64,000 bases of DNA from JAMQPK01 sp963782595 (GTDB taxonomy: Bacteria > Acidobacteriota > Vicinamibacteria > Vicinamibacterales > JAMQPK01): assembly GCA_963782595.1 (NCBI GenBank), contig CAWAKJ010000002.1:682001-746000 (forward strand). The letters run 5' to 3'. The number at the start of each line of letters is the position of its first letter. Position 1 is the first letter of the stretch. Positions 7,542 to 16,861 of this stretch are shown one piece after another. A program made the translations under genes and the position numbers. The notes below the pieces were generated by a model. It was not told the DNA's origin. It saw only the letters and a list, made by a program, of their open reading frames with translations, and ran no database searches.

Positions 7542-8884
7542 TCTTCAATATGCGGAAACAGTTGCTTGGCGCTGTGGCGTTCTGTGTCGTGCTGACACTC
7601 GGGCCGGTCGACGCCGCGGTGCGTCCGCCGCGTCTCCAGTACGAGCTGATGAAGCTGCCCAACGGCCTCACGGTCGTGTTGTCGCCCGACGATTCGACGC
7701 CGATCGCGCATGTCGAGGTCTGGTATCACGTCGGATCGAAAGACGAGAAGCCGGGCCGCACCGGGTTCGCGCATCTCTTCGAGCACATGATGTTCAAGGG
7801 GTCCAAGAACGTGGATCCCGAAGAGCACGCCTCGATGCTCGCGAGTATCGGGGGGCAGAGCAACGCGTACACCAATGATGACGCCACCGTGTTCTGGCAG
7901 ACCGTGCCGTCACAGTATCTGCCGCTCGTGCTCTGGCTCGAAGCCGATCGGATGGCGACGCTGCGCATCGACAAGGCGACGTTCGAGAACGAGCGGGAGG
8001 TCGTCAAGGAAGAGCGCCGGCTGCGCGTGGACAACCCGCCGTTCGGCCGGTTGTCCGAGATCCTCTACGACAATTTCTACACTGTCAGCCCGTACAAACA
8101 CACGACGATCGGCAGCATGAAGGACCTCGGCTCGGCATCGGTCGAGGACGTCCGTGATTTTCACAACCAGTTCTACGTGCCGAGCAACGCGACGGTCGTC
8201 ATCGTCGGCGACTTCGACGTCGCGCAGGCCAAGGAACTCGTCACGAGATATCTCGGGCGCGTACCCTCGTCGAACCGCGTGATTCCCCGCGAGTACCTGC
8301 GGGAGGCGCCGACAAAGGCGGAACGGCGCATAACCGTCAACGAGAGCTGGCCGCTGCCCGCGGTCGTCGTGGCGTATCCGATTACGTTCGACGGTCATCC
8401 CGATTCATACCCGCTGCACCTGACGTCGAAGATTCTGTCTGACGGCGACAGCTCGCGCATCTATCAATCCCTCGTGTACGAGAAGCAGATCGCGTTGTCG
8501 GCCTTCGGCGGCGGCAACATCATCGAAGAGCCGAATCTGTTCTTCGCGGTCGCGCTCGTTGCGCCCGGCCGCACGCACGACGAAGTCGAGAAGGCGCTTG
8601 TCGCCGAGTTCGACAAGCTGCGCACCGCGCCGATCTCCGAGCGCGAGCTGCAGCGCGCGAAGAACCAGTTCTTCCGCGACTACATCGTCGATCGCGAGTC
8701 GGTGCGCGGGAAGGCCAGCCAGCTCGCTCATGCCGTGGTCATCCACGACGATGTCACGACCGCGGACGGAGAGGTCGAGATTTTCACGGACATGAAAGTG
8801 TCCGATCTCCAGCGCGTCGCCAAGACGTACTTCACGCCGGAGAGCCGCCTCGTGCTGAAGATTCTGCCGAAGGGGAGCCGCTGA
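7538..8884 (+). CDS. Secreted M16 family zinc peptidase (active subunit)
   Basis: A 448-residue M16 (pitrilysin/processing-peptidase type) protein with an N-terminal signal peptide ending near 'VDAA'. The inverted zinc motif HxxEH is intact in 'HLFEHMMFKG', with the distal Glu in the following helix ('ENEREVVKEERRL'). The C-terminal half is the inactive M16_C repeat. ATG 7538 overlaps the lpxD stop (ATGA), and its own stop overlaps the start of the next M16 gene by one base. It likely works with that catalytically dead paralogue as a two-gene M16B peptidase in the periplasm. Confidence 0.9.
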   Translation: MIFNMRKQLLGAVAFCVVLTLGPVDAAVRPPRLQYELMKLPNGLTVVLSPDDSTPIAHVEVWYHVGSKDEKPGRTGFAHLFEHMMFKGSKNVDPEEHASMLASIGGQSNAYTNDDATVFWQTVPSQYLPLVLWLEADRMATLRIDKATFENEREVVKEERRLRVDNPPFGRLSEILYDNFYTVSPYKHTTIGSMKDLGSASVEDVRDFHNQFYVPSNATVVIVGDFDVAQAKELVTRYLGRVPSSNRVIPREYLREAPTKAERRITVNESWPLPAVVVAYPITFDGHPDSYPLHLTSKILSDGDSSRIYQSLVYEKQIALSAFGGGNIIEEPNLFFAVALVAPGRTHDEVEKALVAEFDKLRTAPISERELQRAKNQFFRDYIVDRESVRGKASQLAHAVVIHDDVTTADGEVEIFTDMKVSDLQRVAKTYFTPESRLVLKILPKGSR

Positions 8885-10347
8885 TGCGACGTCCCCTGTT
8901 TGCCTCGACGCTCGCGCTCGTGGCTCTCCTCGTGTCGGCCGGTGCCGCACAGGTCGCTCCGACATGGCCATCCGAAAATCCACCTCGGCCGCTGGCCTCG
9001 AGACCTGTCACGTTTCCACCCTACGAGCTTCGGACCCTGCCCAACGGCATGCAGGTGATCATCGTGATGCATCACGAGCAGCCGGAAGTGACGATGCGCC
9101 TCATCGTGCGGGCAGGATCGGCCTACGATCCGCCTGGGAAGAGCGGGACGGCTTCGCTCGTGGGCACTCTGCTGAATCAGGGGACGAACAGCCGCAGCGC
9201 GTTCGAAATCGCAGACGCCATCGATTCGATCGGTGGCGCACTTGGTACCGGGGCCGACAGCGACGTCACGTCGGCGACGGTCCTGGTCATGAAAGACAGC
9301 TTCGACGTCGGCATGGACATGCTCGCCGACGTCATCCGGAGGCCCGCGTTCGCGCCAGAAGAGATCGAGCGTCAACGGCGGCAGACCATAGAGAATCTCG
9401 GCGTCAGCCTGGAAGCGCCCGACTTCATCGCGCGCACCGTGCTGAATCGTCTCATCTACGGTTTCCACCCGTACGGCATGCCCGACACGGGGCTGCCGGA
9501 CACCATCGCCAAAATCACACGCGACGACCTGCGCGAGTTCCACCGGCGATACTTCGTTCCGAACAACAGCATTCTCGCGATTGTCGGCGACATCTCGGCG
9601 GACGAAGCGATGGCGGGGGCGACCAGAGTGTTCGGCGACTGGGAGCGGCAGGCGGTGCAGCCTCCGCCCCTGCCGGAGCCGCCACGGCCGACCCGCCGCA
9701 TCGTAGTCGTCGATAAGCCCGGCTCCGTGCAGACGTCCGTTCGGGTCGGCCAGCTCGGCATCCCGCGCAAGACTCCCGACTACATGAGCATGGACCAGGC
9801 GGTTCGCATTCTGGGCGGCGAAGGCAGCAATCGGCTGTTCCGCGTGCTCCGCTCCGAGCGCGGCCTCACGTATTCGGCGTCGGCCGATCTGACGCCGATG
9901 CGGCTGGCGGGTGATATCACCGCCGAGACCGACACACGCACCGAAGCGTCGGGCGAAGCGGTCCGCGTCATTGTGGACGAGTTCACGCGGCTTCAGCGCG
10001 AGCGCATCGGCGACGGGGAACTGGCCGGCGCGCAGGCGTACATGACCGGCAGCTTTCCGTTGACGATCGAAACGCCGGCCAACATCGCACGTCAGGTCGT
10101 GAACGCGGTCTTCTACGAACTGTCTCTCGACGATCTGCGAACATACCGTCAACGCGCCAACGCGGTGACGCCCGATGACGTGCTGCGCGTCGCACGCACC
10201 TACATTCAGCCCGATCGGCTTTCCATTGTCATGGTCGGCGACGCGGCGCAGTTCAAGGACCAGCTCGGCAAGGCCGGCTTCGGCAATTACGAGCTGATTT
10301 CCCTCGGCGATCTCGATCTCACGTCAGCCACACTGAAGAAGCGTTGA
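8884..10347 (+). CDS. Secreted M16 family protein, catalytically inactive partner
   Basis: A 487-residue M16-fold protein with a signal peptide (cleavage near 'GAAQV'). At the position of the HxxEH zinc motif it has 'SGTASLVGTLLNQG', so the metal ligands are missing. The C-terminal half keeps the 'RVLRSERGLTYSASA' motif typical of M16 partner subunits. Pairs of one active and one inactive M16 subunit are a known architecture (as in mitochondrial processing peptidase and bacterial M16B heterodimers). The one-base overlap with the active gene implies coupled synthesis. Confidence 0.88.
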   Translation: MRRPLFASTLALVALLVSAGAAQVAPTWPSENPPRPLASRPVTFPPYELRTLPNGMQVIIVMHHEQPEVTMRLIVRAGSAYDPPGKSGTASLVGTLLNQGTNSRSAFEIADAIDSIGGALGTGADSDVTSATVLVMKDSFDVGMDMLADVIRRPAFAPEEIERQRRQTIENLGVSLEAPDFIARTVLNRLIYGFHPYGMPDTGLPDTIAKITRDDLREFHRRYFVPNNSILAIVGDISADEAMAGATRVFGDWERQAVQPPPLPEPPRPTRRIVVVDKPGSVQTSVRVGQLGIPRKTPDYMSMDQAVRILGGEGSNRLFRVLRSERGLTYSASADLTPMRLAGDITAETDTRTEASGEAVRVIVDEFTRLQRERIGDGELAGAQAYMTGSFPLTIETPANIARQVVNAVFYELSLDDLRTYRQRANAVTPDDVLRVARTYIQPDRLSIVMVGDAAQFKDQLGKAGFGNYELISLGDLDLTSATLKKR

Positions 10348-11478
10348 ACAAAATCATGATTTCCTGCGGGGAGCCGTCCGGCGATCTCTACGCCGGCGCC
10401 CTCGCAGTCGAAATTCGGCGGCGTCAACCTGACGCCGTCATCTTCGGCTTTGGCGGGCAGCGCCTGATGGCGGGCGGGGGAGAGCTCGTCGCCGACTATC
10501 GCGGGCTCAGTGTCACCGGGCTCGTCGAGGCGCTTCGCGTTCTCCCGAAGTCGTTTTCTGTGCTCAACCGGCTCGTCGAAGTTGCTCGGACAGAGAAGCC
10601 GAACGCGCTCGTCGTGATCGATTTCCCCGATTTCAACTTCCGTCTGGCGTCGGCCGTCAAGACGCCTCGGCATTCCCATCATTTATTACATCAGCCCGCA
10701 GTTGTGGGCCTGGCGCAAAAGCCGGATGCAGGTGATGAAGCGCCTGGTCGATCGCGTCCTGGTGATTTTCCCGTTCGAAGAGCAGATCTATCGAGACGCG
10801 GGCGTACCCGTGCAGTTCGTCGGCCATCCGCTGGTCGATCTGGCCCGGGCGCAAGAGCCGAAGGAGCGGTTTCTGCAGGAGCTCGGGCTCGACGCGAGCC
10901 GGCCGGTGGTCGCCCTGCTGCCGGGCAGCCGTCCAAACGAAGTCGAACGCCTTCTTCCGGTGGTGCGCGATGCGGTCGCCCGCATTCACGCCCGGTTGCC
11001 CGAGGCGCAGTTCGTGATCGCGCGAGCGCCGGCGCTCGACGATCGTCTCTTTTCGAACACGAAATGGAATGGCGTTCAGCCGATCGAAGTGCTGGCGAGG
11101 ACTGACGATGTGCTGGCCATCGCCGACGTGGCGGTGACCGCGTCCGGAACGGCTACCGTACAGGCCGCGTTGCACGGACGTCCGATGGTCGTGATTTACC
11201 GGTTGTCGCCGGTCACGTACCGGCTCGGCCGGCGTTTTCTGCTCGTCGATAACGTTGCGATGGTCAATCTGATCGCGGGCCGCCGCATCGTACCCGAGCT
11301 GATTCAGGACGAGTGCACCGCGGAGAGCATCGCGGACGAAACCCTTTCATTTCTCACCAATCAGCAGCGTGCCGCCGACACGCGCCGCGCGCTCGGCGAT
11401 GTCCGCGCGAGGCTCGGGGGCCCGGGTGCCAGCGGCCGGGCGGCCGAGGCGGTGCTGGAGGTGGCACGTCGTACGTAG
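10344..11478 (+). CDS. lpxB: Lipid-A-disaccharide synthase, interrupted by a +1 frameshift
   Basis: LpxB joins UDP-diacylglucosamine and lipid X to make the lipid A disaccharide at the inner membrane. Two overlapping frames together give a full-length LpxB of about 377 residues. The first (10344-10661) carries 'SCGEPSGDLYAG' and 'VVIDFPDFNFRLA'. The second (10663-11478) carries 'GIPIIYYISPQLWAWR', 'LPGSRPNEV' and 'ASGTATVQAALHG'. The join needs removal of one base, the A at 10662. This is either an assembly error or a recent inactivation; essentiality of lipid A makes error more likely. The start is TTG 10344, overlapping the M16 stop; ATG 10356 is an alternative. Confidence 0.82.
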
Positions 11479-11492
11479 GGCGGTACTCACCC

Positions 11493-11504
11493 TTTTGATA
11501 CGAT
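11493..11504 (+). promoter_or_regulatory. -10-type box upstream of acnA (TTTTGATACGAT)
   Basis: TACGAT at 11499-11504 ends 6 nt before the acnA ATG, with no Shine-Dalgarno in between, which fits a leaderless transcript. The identical 12-mer TTTTGATACGAT occurs upstream of the molybdenum hydroxylase operon (31104-31115). No convincing -35 box was seen. Confidence 0.45.
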
Positions 11505-11510
11505 TAGCGA

Positions 11511-14246
11511 ATGAGCAGCACGAATTCATTCGCTACCTGCACAGCATCCACGCTTGCCAGCGAGTCGGTCGAAATCTTCAGTCTGAGCAAGCTCGAGACG
11601 ACGTATCCCGGCGTCGCACAACTGCCGTACTCGCTGAAGATTCTTCTCGAAAATCTGCTTCGCAACGAGGACGCGCGCTTCGTGCACGCCAACGACATCG
11701 ATGTCCTGGCACAGTGGAAACCAGGCGCGCAGCTGCAGAAGGAGATTTCGTTTGCGCCCGCGCGGGTGCTGCTTCAGGACTTCACCGGCGTCCCCTGCGT
11801 CGTCGATCTTGCCGCGATGCGCGACGGCATGATTCGTCTCGGCGGCAATCCCGATCGCGTCAATCCGCTGCAGCCCGTCGAGCTCGTCATCGATCACTCG
11901 GTGCAGGTGGACTTTTTCGGACGCAGCGATGCGTTTCAATTGAACGCCGAGCTCGAGTTCGCGCGGAATCGAGAGCGCTATTCGTTTCTGCGCTGGGGAC
12001 AGAACGCCTTCCGCAACTTCCGCGTCGTACCGCCCGACACCGGCATCGTGCATCAGGTGAACATCGAGTATCTCGCGCGCGTCGTCTTCCGCGACGTCGT
12101 CAACGGCCGCGTCGTCGCGTACCCCGACACGCTGGTCGGAACCGACTCGCATACGACGATGGTCAACGGGCTGGGCGTGCTTGGATGGGGCGTCGGCGGC
12201 ATCGAGGCCGAGGCGGCCATGCTGGGCCAGCCCATGTCGATGCTCATTCCCCCCGTGGTCGGCTTCAAACTGACCGGAGCGATGCCGGAAGGCGCCACGG
12301 CGACCGATCTGGTGCTGATGGTCACCGAGCGGCTGCGCAAGCACGGCGTCGTCGGCAAGTTCGTCGAGTTTCATGGACCGGGTCTGGGGAATCTGACGAT
12401 TGCCGACCGCGCGACGCTGGGCAACATGTGCCCGGAGTACGGCGCGACAGCGGCGATGTTCCCGATCGACGAGATGACGCTCGACTACCTCACGCTGACA
12501 GGGCGCAGTCCGGCACACGTCAGGCTGGTCGAGGCGTATGCGAAGGCCCAGGGCTTGTTCCGAGAGGCGGGAACCGACGCTCTCTACGACGAGACGATCG
12601 AGCTCGATTTGAGCGCCGTCGAGCCGAGTCTCGCCGGCCCGAAGCGCCCGCAGGATCGCGTGGCGTTGACGAAGGCGAAGGCCGGATTTCAGACATCGCT
12701 GCCGGCGATGATGGCCGAGAAAAAAGCCAAGCCCTCCAAGGCGGCGGCTGTTGCGGTGCTCGACCGGCCGTCGGATACCGGACGTGCGGAAACAGATTCC
12801 ACGACCTTCAGCGGGGCCCTCGACCAGCTCGATCACGGCGCGGTTGTCGTCGCGGCCATCACCAGCTGCACGAATACCTCGAACCCGAGCGTGATGATTG
12901 GCGCGGGCCTGCTGGCGAAGAAAGCCGTCGAGCGCGGCCTCTCACGCAAGCCGTGGGTGAAGACCAGCCTCGCGCCCGGCTCGAAAGTCGTGACCGACTA
13001 TCTCGACAAGGCCGGGCTCACTCCGTATCTGGACGCGCTGGGCTTCAATCTCGTCGGCTATGGCTGCACCACGTGCATTGGCAACAGTGGGCCGCTGCCC
13101 GAAGATGTGTCGACCGCCGTCACCGAAAAGAATCTCGTGGTGTGTTCGGTGCTGAGCGGAAACCGGAATTTCGAAGGGCGCATCCAATCGCAGGTGCGGG
13201 CGAACTATCTCGCGTCGCCGCCACTGGTGGTCGCGTATGCGCTGGCGGGCCGCATGACGGTCGATTTGACGACCGAGGCAATCGGCAAGGACCGCGACGG
13301 GAAAGATGTCTACCTCCGTGAAATCTGGCCGACCGAACGCGAGATTCAAGCCGCCATGCTGACGAGCGTGAAGTCGGAGATGTTCCAGCGGCAATACGCC
13401 GACGTGTTCGAAGGAGACGAGCGGTGGCGGCTGCTGCCCGTTCCGAGCGGAAATCTGTTCGAGTGGGACGAGCACTCCACCTACGTGCGTAAGCCGCCGT
13501 TTGTCGAACACGTCAGCCCCGAACCCGCGCCGCTGGCGGATATCAGCGGGGCGCGCGTCCTCGCGCTGCTCGGAGACAGCATCACGACCGATCATATTTC
13601 TCCGGCCGGGTCGATTCCGGCCGACACGCCTGCTGGGAAGTACCTCATCGCGCAGGGTGTGAAACCGAGCGACTTCAATTCGTACGGCGCCCGCCGAGGC
13701 AATCACGAAGTCATGATGCGAGGCACATTCGCCAACACACGTCTGCGCAACCAGCTCGCGCCGGGCACCGAGGGCGGCTGGACGACCTATCAACCGGGCG
13801 TCGAAGTGATGACGATCTACGATGCCTCCATCGCCTACCAGGCTGCCGGTGTGCCGCTGCTCGTCCTGGCGGGCAAGGAGTACGGTTCGGGGTCGTCGCG
13901 CGACTGGGCGGCCAAGGGCACGCTGCTCCTCGGTGTGCGCGCCGTGATTGCTGAAAGCTTCGAGCGGATCCACCGCAGCAATCTGGTCAACATGGGCGTG
14001 TTGCCGCTGCAATTCAATCCGGGGGAGTCGCCGGCGTCACTGGGCTTGACCGGACGCGAGTCATATGACATCGCCGTCGCGGGCCTCAAACCGCGGGCGA
14101 CAATCGCCGTGCGCGTGCGAGCGGCCGACGGCGCGAGTCGAGAAATCAAGGCCATCGTCCGAATCGATACCCCGGAAGAACTGACGGCCTTCCGCCACGG
14201 CGGTATTCTTCCCTACGTGCTCCGGCAGTTGGTGTCAAAGTCATGA
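11511..14246 (+). CDS. acnA: Aconitate hydratase A
   Basis: Aconitase interconverts citrate and isocitrate in the TCA cycle. The 911-residue protein is the AcnA/IRP1-type monomer with the swivel domain at the C-terminus. The three [4Fe-4S] ligands are Cys453 ('ITSCTNTSNP') and Cys519/Cys522 ('GYGCTTCIGNSG'). Other family marks are 'VGTDSHTTMVNGLG', 'LLGDSITTDHISPAG' and 'GSSRDWAAKG'. A charged Lys-rich insertion 'AEKKAKPSKAAA' near residue 405 lies in the linker before the Cys453 domain. It is a single-gene unit between lpxB and the cytochrome/PQQ cluster. Confidence 0.96.
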   Translation: MSSTNSFATCTASTLASESVEIFSLSKLETTYPGVAQLPYSLKILLENLLRNEDARFVHANDIDVLAQWKPGAQLQKEISFAPARVLLQDFTGVPCVVDLAAMRDGMIRLGGNPDRVNPLQPVELVIDHSVQVDFFGRSDAFQLNAELEFARNRERYSFLRWGQNAFRNFRVVPPDTGIVHQVNIEYLARVVFRDVVNGRVVAYPDTLVGTDSHTTMVNGLGVLGWGVGGIEAEAAMLGQPMSMLIPPVVGFKLTGAMPEGATATDLVLMVTERLRKHGVVGKFVEFHGPGLGNLTIADRATLGNMCPEYGATAAMFPIDEMTLDYLTLTGRSPAHVRLVEAYAKAQGLFREAGTDALYDETIELDLSAVEPSLAGPKRPQDRVALTKAKAGFQTSLPAMMAEKKAKPSKAAAVAVLDRPSDTGRAETDSTTFSGALDQLDHGAVVVAAITSCTNTSNPSVMIGAGLLAKKAVERGLSRKPWVKTSLAPGSKVVTDYLDKAGLTPYLDALGFNLVGYGCTTCIGNSGPLPEDVSTAVTEKNLVVCSVLSGNRNFEGRIQSQVRANYLASPPLVVAYALAGRMTVDLTTEAIGKDRDGKDVYLREIWPTEREIQAAMLTSVKSEMFQRQYADVFEGDERWRLLPVPSGNLFEWDEHSTYVRKPPFVEHVSPEPAPLADISGARVLALLGDSITTDHISPAGSIPADTPAGKYLIAQGVKPSDFNSYGARRGNHEVMMRGTFANTRLRNQLAPGTEGGWTTYQPGVEVMTIYDASIAYQAAGVPLLVLAGKEYGSGSSRDWAAKGTLLLGVRAVIAESFERIHRSNLVNMGVLPLQFNPGESPASLGLTGRESYDIAVAGLKPRATIAVRVRAADGASREIKAIVRIDTPEELTAFRHGGILPYVLRQLVSKS

Positions 14247-14250
14247 TCTG

Positions 14251-14301
14251 TCATGGCAGATGGCATGTTCTGCCATCTGCCCTCATCCATCTGCCCTGAC
14301 T
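14251..14301. repeat. CTGCCMT-word palindrome, copy 1
   Basis: Begins 5 bp after the acnA stop. The left half reads atggcag/atggcat, the right half repeats ctgccat, ctgccct, catccat, ctgccct and ends in CTGAC. The halves are imperfect reverse complements. Related copies lie at 23672, 25457 and 45099. Confidence 0.8.
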
Positions 14302-14343
14302 TGTGATAAAAAGGCCCATCGCCAACGCATGTTAGGAGGCCCA

Positions 14344-15156
14344 ATGACCCGGTTCAGGTCTGCACTCATATTGGGGTTGATGACCCTTGCGGCCAGCGGT
14401 TACCTGGCCGCCCAGGAGCGCGAGGAACGATCGCAGCAATATCCCGGCAAGAACCCGCACTTGAACAACAAAGAGTCCATTCGCGGCGGCATGTCGCTCT
14501 ACCGCAGGTTGTGCGGGGAGTGTCATGGTCTCGATGCCTCTGGCTATCGTGGTCCCAACCTCGTCGTGTATATGGGCGGAGCCAGTGACGAAGCCCTGTT
14601 CCAGACGATCCGCAAGGGGGTGCCCGGCAGCGAGATGCCGGCGAGCAACAGGCCCGACGTCGAATTGCTGCAGATCATGGCGTACCTGCGCAACATGAAT
14701 GCTGTCGCTCCGGCGGAGACGATGCCTGCCGGGAACGTTGCCAACGGTGAGACGCTGTTTGCCAAGCAGTGCTCGAACTGCCACCGCGTGGCGGGGAAGG
14801 GTGGCCGCATCGGTCCCGATTTGAGCCGTGTCGGATCGGCACGAACACGCGATGCCCTGGTGCGCGAAATTCGCACACCGCATGTGTGGATTCCGCCCGC
14901 CTACGAGACCGTGACCGTCGTCACCAAGGACGGCCAGAAGGTTCGCGGGATCAAGAAGAATGAAGACGCGTTCTCGATTCAAGTGATGGATATGCGGGAG
15001 CGCATCCAGGGTTACCTGAAGTCGAACGTGGAAGTGCTCTACGACAAGAACTCCCTGATGCCGCCGTTTGACGCGAAACGTCTGGCGGATAGCGACCTGA
15101 GCGATCTGGTCGGCTATCTCACCACGCTGCGCGGGCACGATGTAGTGGTTCGCTAA
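14344..15156 (+). CDS. Exported di-haem cytochrome c
   Basis: A 270-residue periplasmic protein with a signal peptide (to about Ala23) and two CxxCH haem-attachment sites: Cys57-His61 ('LCGECHG') and Cys143-His147 ('QCSNCHR'). Each belongs to a class I cytochrome c domain; the second is extended by 'GRIGPDLSRVG' and a beta-rich tail like that of haem-binding domains found in Planctomycetes and Verrucomicrobia. ATG 14344 is preceded by a strong AGGAGG; the frame is open further left but that part is repeat sequence. It is 8 bp upstream of the first PQQ dehydrogenase and is the likely electron acceptor for those enzymes. Confidence 0.88.
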   Translation: MTRFRSALILGLMTLAASGYLAAQEREERSQQYPGKNPHLNNKESIRGGMSLYRRLCGECHGLDASGYRGPNLVVYMGGASDEALFQTIRKGVPGSEMPASNRPDVELLQIMAYLRNMNAVAPAETMPAGNVANGETLFAKQCSNCHRVAGKGGRIGPDLSRVGSARTRDALVREIRTPHVWIPPAYETVTVVTKDGQKVRGIKKNEDAFSIQVMDMRERIQGYLKSNVEVLYDKNSLMPPFDAKRLADSDLSDLVGYLTTLRGHDVVVR

Positions 15157-15164
15157 GGAGGCCT

Positions 15165-16775
15165 ATGCGCGCTTTATTGATGGTTTTCATCTGTTCGATC
15201 ACCCTCGTGGCACAGCAGCCGGCGCCGGCTGCCGTGACCAACCAGGATCTCCTTACCGGACTTCCGGCCGATGGATCGAAATGGCTCATGTATCACGGGA
15301 ACTACGCCGGCCACCGGTTCAGTCCGTTGACGCAGATCACGCCTCAGAACGTGAATCAGCTCAAGGCGCAGTGGACGTTTCAGACGCGCCTGACCCCGAA
15401 CTTCCAGACGACCCCGTTAATGGTTGACAACGTGCTGTACGTCACCGGTTTCAACGGGACAGCCTGGGCGATTGACGCGCGATCGGGCCGTCAAATCTGG
15501 GCGTATCGCCGCAACATGCCCGACGACTTCCGCGGGTGCTGCGGGCCGAACAACCGCGGGTTCGCGGTGCACGGCGACAAGCTCTTCCTTGGAACCGGCG
15601 ATGCGTTCCTCGTCGCGCTCGATATGAAAACGGGCGACGTGGTCTGGGAGACGCAGCTCGCGGAGTACAAGCACGGCTACTCGGCCACGGTGGCGCCGAT
15701 CGTCGTCAAGGACAAAGTCATCATTGGTATTGCCGGCGCCGAGTTCGGCATCCGCGGCTTCATCGACGCATACGACGTGAACACAGGCAAGAGGGCGTGG
15801 CGGTTCCACACGGTGGCGGGCCCCGGCGAACCGGGCGGCCAGACATGGCCCAAGGGGTCGGATTCCTACCTGCGCGGCGGCGGATCGATCTGGGTGTCGG
15901 GCACCTACGATCCGGAACAGAACCTGGTGTTCTTCGGAACCGGCAACCCCGGACCGGACTACTACAGCCCCGCGCGTGAAGGCGACAACCTGTATACGTG
16001 CTCGGCCGTTGCGTTGGACGCCGACACCGGCCAACTGAAGTGGCACTTCCAGTTTACGCCGCACGACGTGCACGACTGGGACTCGACGCAGGTGCCCGTG
16101 CTGGCCGACCTGACGATCAACGGCACACCTCGCAAGACGATGCTGTTTGCCAACCGCAATGGGTTCTTCTACGTGCTCGATCGCACCAATGGCCGCATGA
16201 TTTCGGCCAAGCCGTTCGTGACGCAGAACTGGGCGAAGGAGATTAGCCCTGAAGGGCGGCCGATTCTCCTGCCTGGCACCAACCCCAGCGAGGAAGGCAG
16301 CATCAAGGTCTGCCCGGATCTGGGCGGAGGCACGAACTTCTTCTCGCCGTCCTACGACCCGACGCAGCGCCTGTTCTTCGTCAACGCCCGGGAGACGTGC
16401 GCCGTCTACTATTCCTGGCACGAGCCGTTCAGGCAGGGGGAACAGTACGAGTCCGGCGGTACCACGCGTCCACCCGAGCAGCGGAATTACGGAGCGCTCC
16501 GTGCGATCGATCCGGTGACAGGCGATCGCAAGTGGGAGTTCCGTTATCCGGTGACGTCCTCGTCAGGCATTCTGACGACGGCATCTGGATTGGTGTTCTC
16601 GGGTGATGGCGACGGAAACATCATCTCGCTCGATTCGAGGAGCGGCAAGTATTTGTGGCACTACCAGCTCGGCGTCGGCCTGCGGTCGACCGGCGGAACC
16701 ACTTACATGATCGACGGCAAGCAGTATCTGCTCTTCCCGTCGGGAAGCGCGCTGACCGCGTTCGCGCTGCCTTGA
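15165..16775 (+). CDS. PQQ-dependent dehydrogenase 1 (predicted lanthanide type)
   Basis: A 536-residue periplasmic quinoprotein alcohol dehydrogenase with a signal peptide and eight-bladed propeller W motifs. Alignment by eye with methanol dehydrogenase MxaF gives the adjacent cysteines ('GCCGPNNRG'), metal-site Glu ('AGAEFGIRG') and Asn ('GTGNPGPD'), and catalytic Asp304. Two residues on is Asp306 ('HDWDST'), the position occupied by Ala in calcium enzymes and Asp in lanthanide enzymes such as XoxF. Substrate is probably an alcohol or aldehyde but cannot be read from sequence. AGGAGG precedes ATG 15165. Electrons likely go to the cytochrome encoded just upstream. Confidence 0.9.
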   Translation: MRALLMVFICSITLVAQQPAPAAVTNQDLLTGLPADGSKWLMYHGNYAGHRFSPLTQITPQNVNQLKAQWTFQTRLTPNFQTTPLMVDNVLYVTGFNGTAWAIDARSGRQIWAYRRNMPDDFRGCCGPNNRGFAVHGDKLFLGTGDAFLVALDMKTGDVVWETQLAEYKHGYSATVAPIVVKDKVIIGIAGAEFGIRGFIDAYDVNTGKRAWRFHTVAGPGEPGGQTWPKGSDSYLRGGGSIWVSGTYDPEQNLVFFGTGNPGPDYYSPAREGDNLYTCSAVALDADTGQLKWHFQFTPHDVHDWDSTQVPVLADLTINGTPRKTMLFANRNGFFYVLDRTNGRMISAKPFVTQNWAKEISPEGRPILLPGTNPSEEGSIKVCPDLGGGTNFFSPSYDPTQRLFFVNARETCAVYYSWHEPFRQGEQYESGGTTRPPEQRNYGALRAIDPVTGDRKWEFRYPVTSSSGILTTASGLVFSGDGDGNIISLDSRSGKYLWHYQLGVGLRSTGGTTYMIDGKQYLLFPSGSALTAFALP

Positions 16776-16814
16776 GACGCCGGCTCTGTGGTTAAGCGCG
16801 AGAATGTGTACGTA

Positions 16815-16842
16815 GGGCGGGTCCCGCTTTTCGGACCCGCCC
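16815..16842 (+). terminator. GGGCGGGTCC hairpin between PQQ genes 1 and 2
   Basis: Perfect 10-bp stem (16815-16824 with 16833-16842), 8-nt loop, followed by AAGTTTTA. The weak T run suggests partial termination between the first two dehydrogenase genes. The same GGGCGGGTCC stem is used at 28101-28136 and a shorter form at 39541-39562. Confidence 0.65.
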
Positions 16843-16861
16843 AAGTTTTATCAGGAGGCCT

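Noticed and set aside
10344..11478. Programmed frameshift in lpxB
   Set aside because: No slippery sequence or stem-loop signature at 10662, and LpxB is not known to use recoding; error or mutation is simpler.
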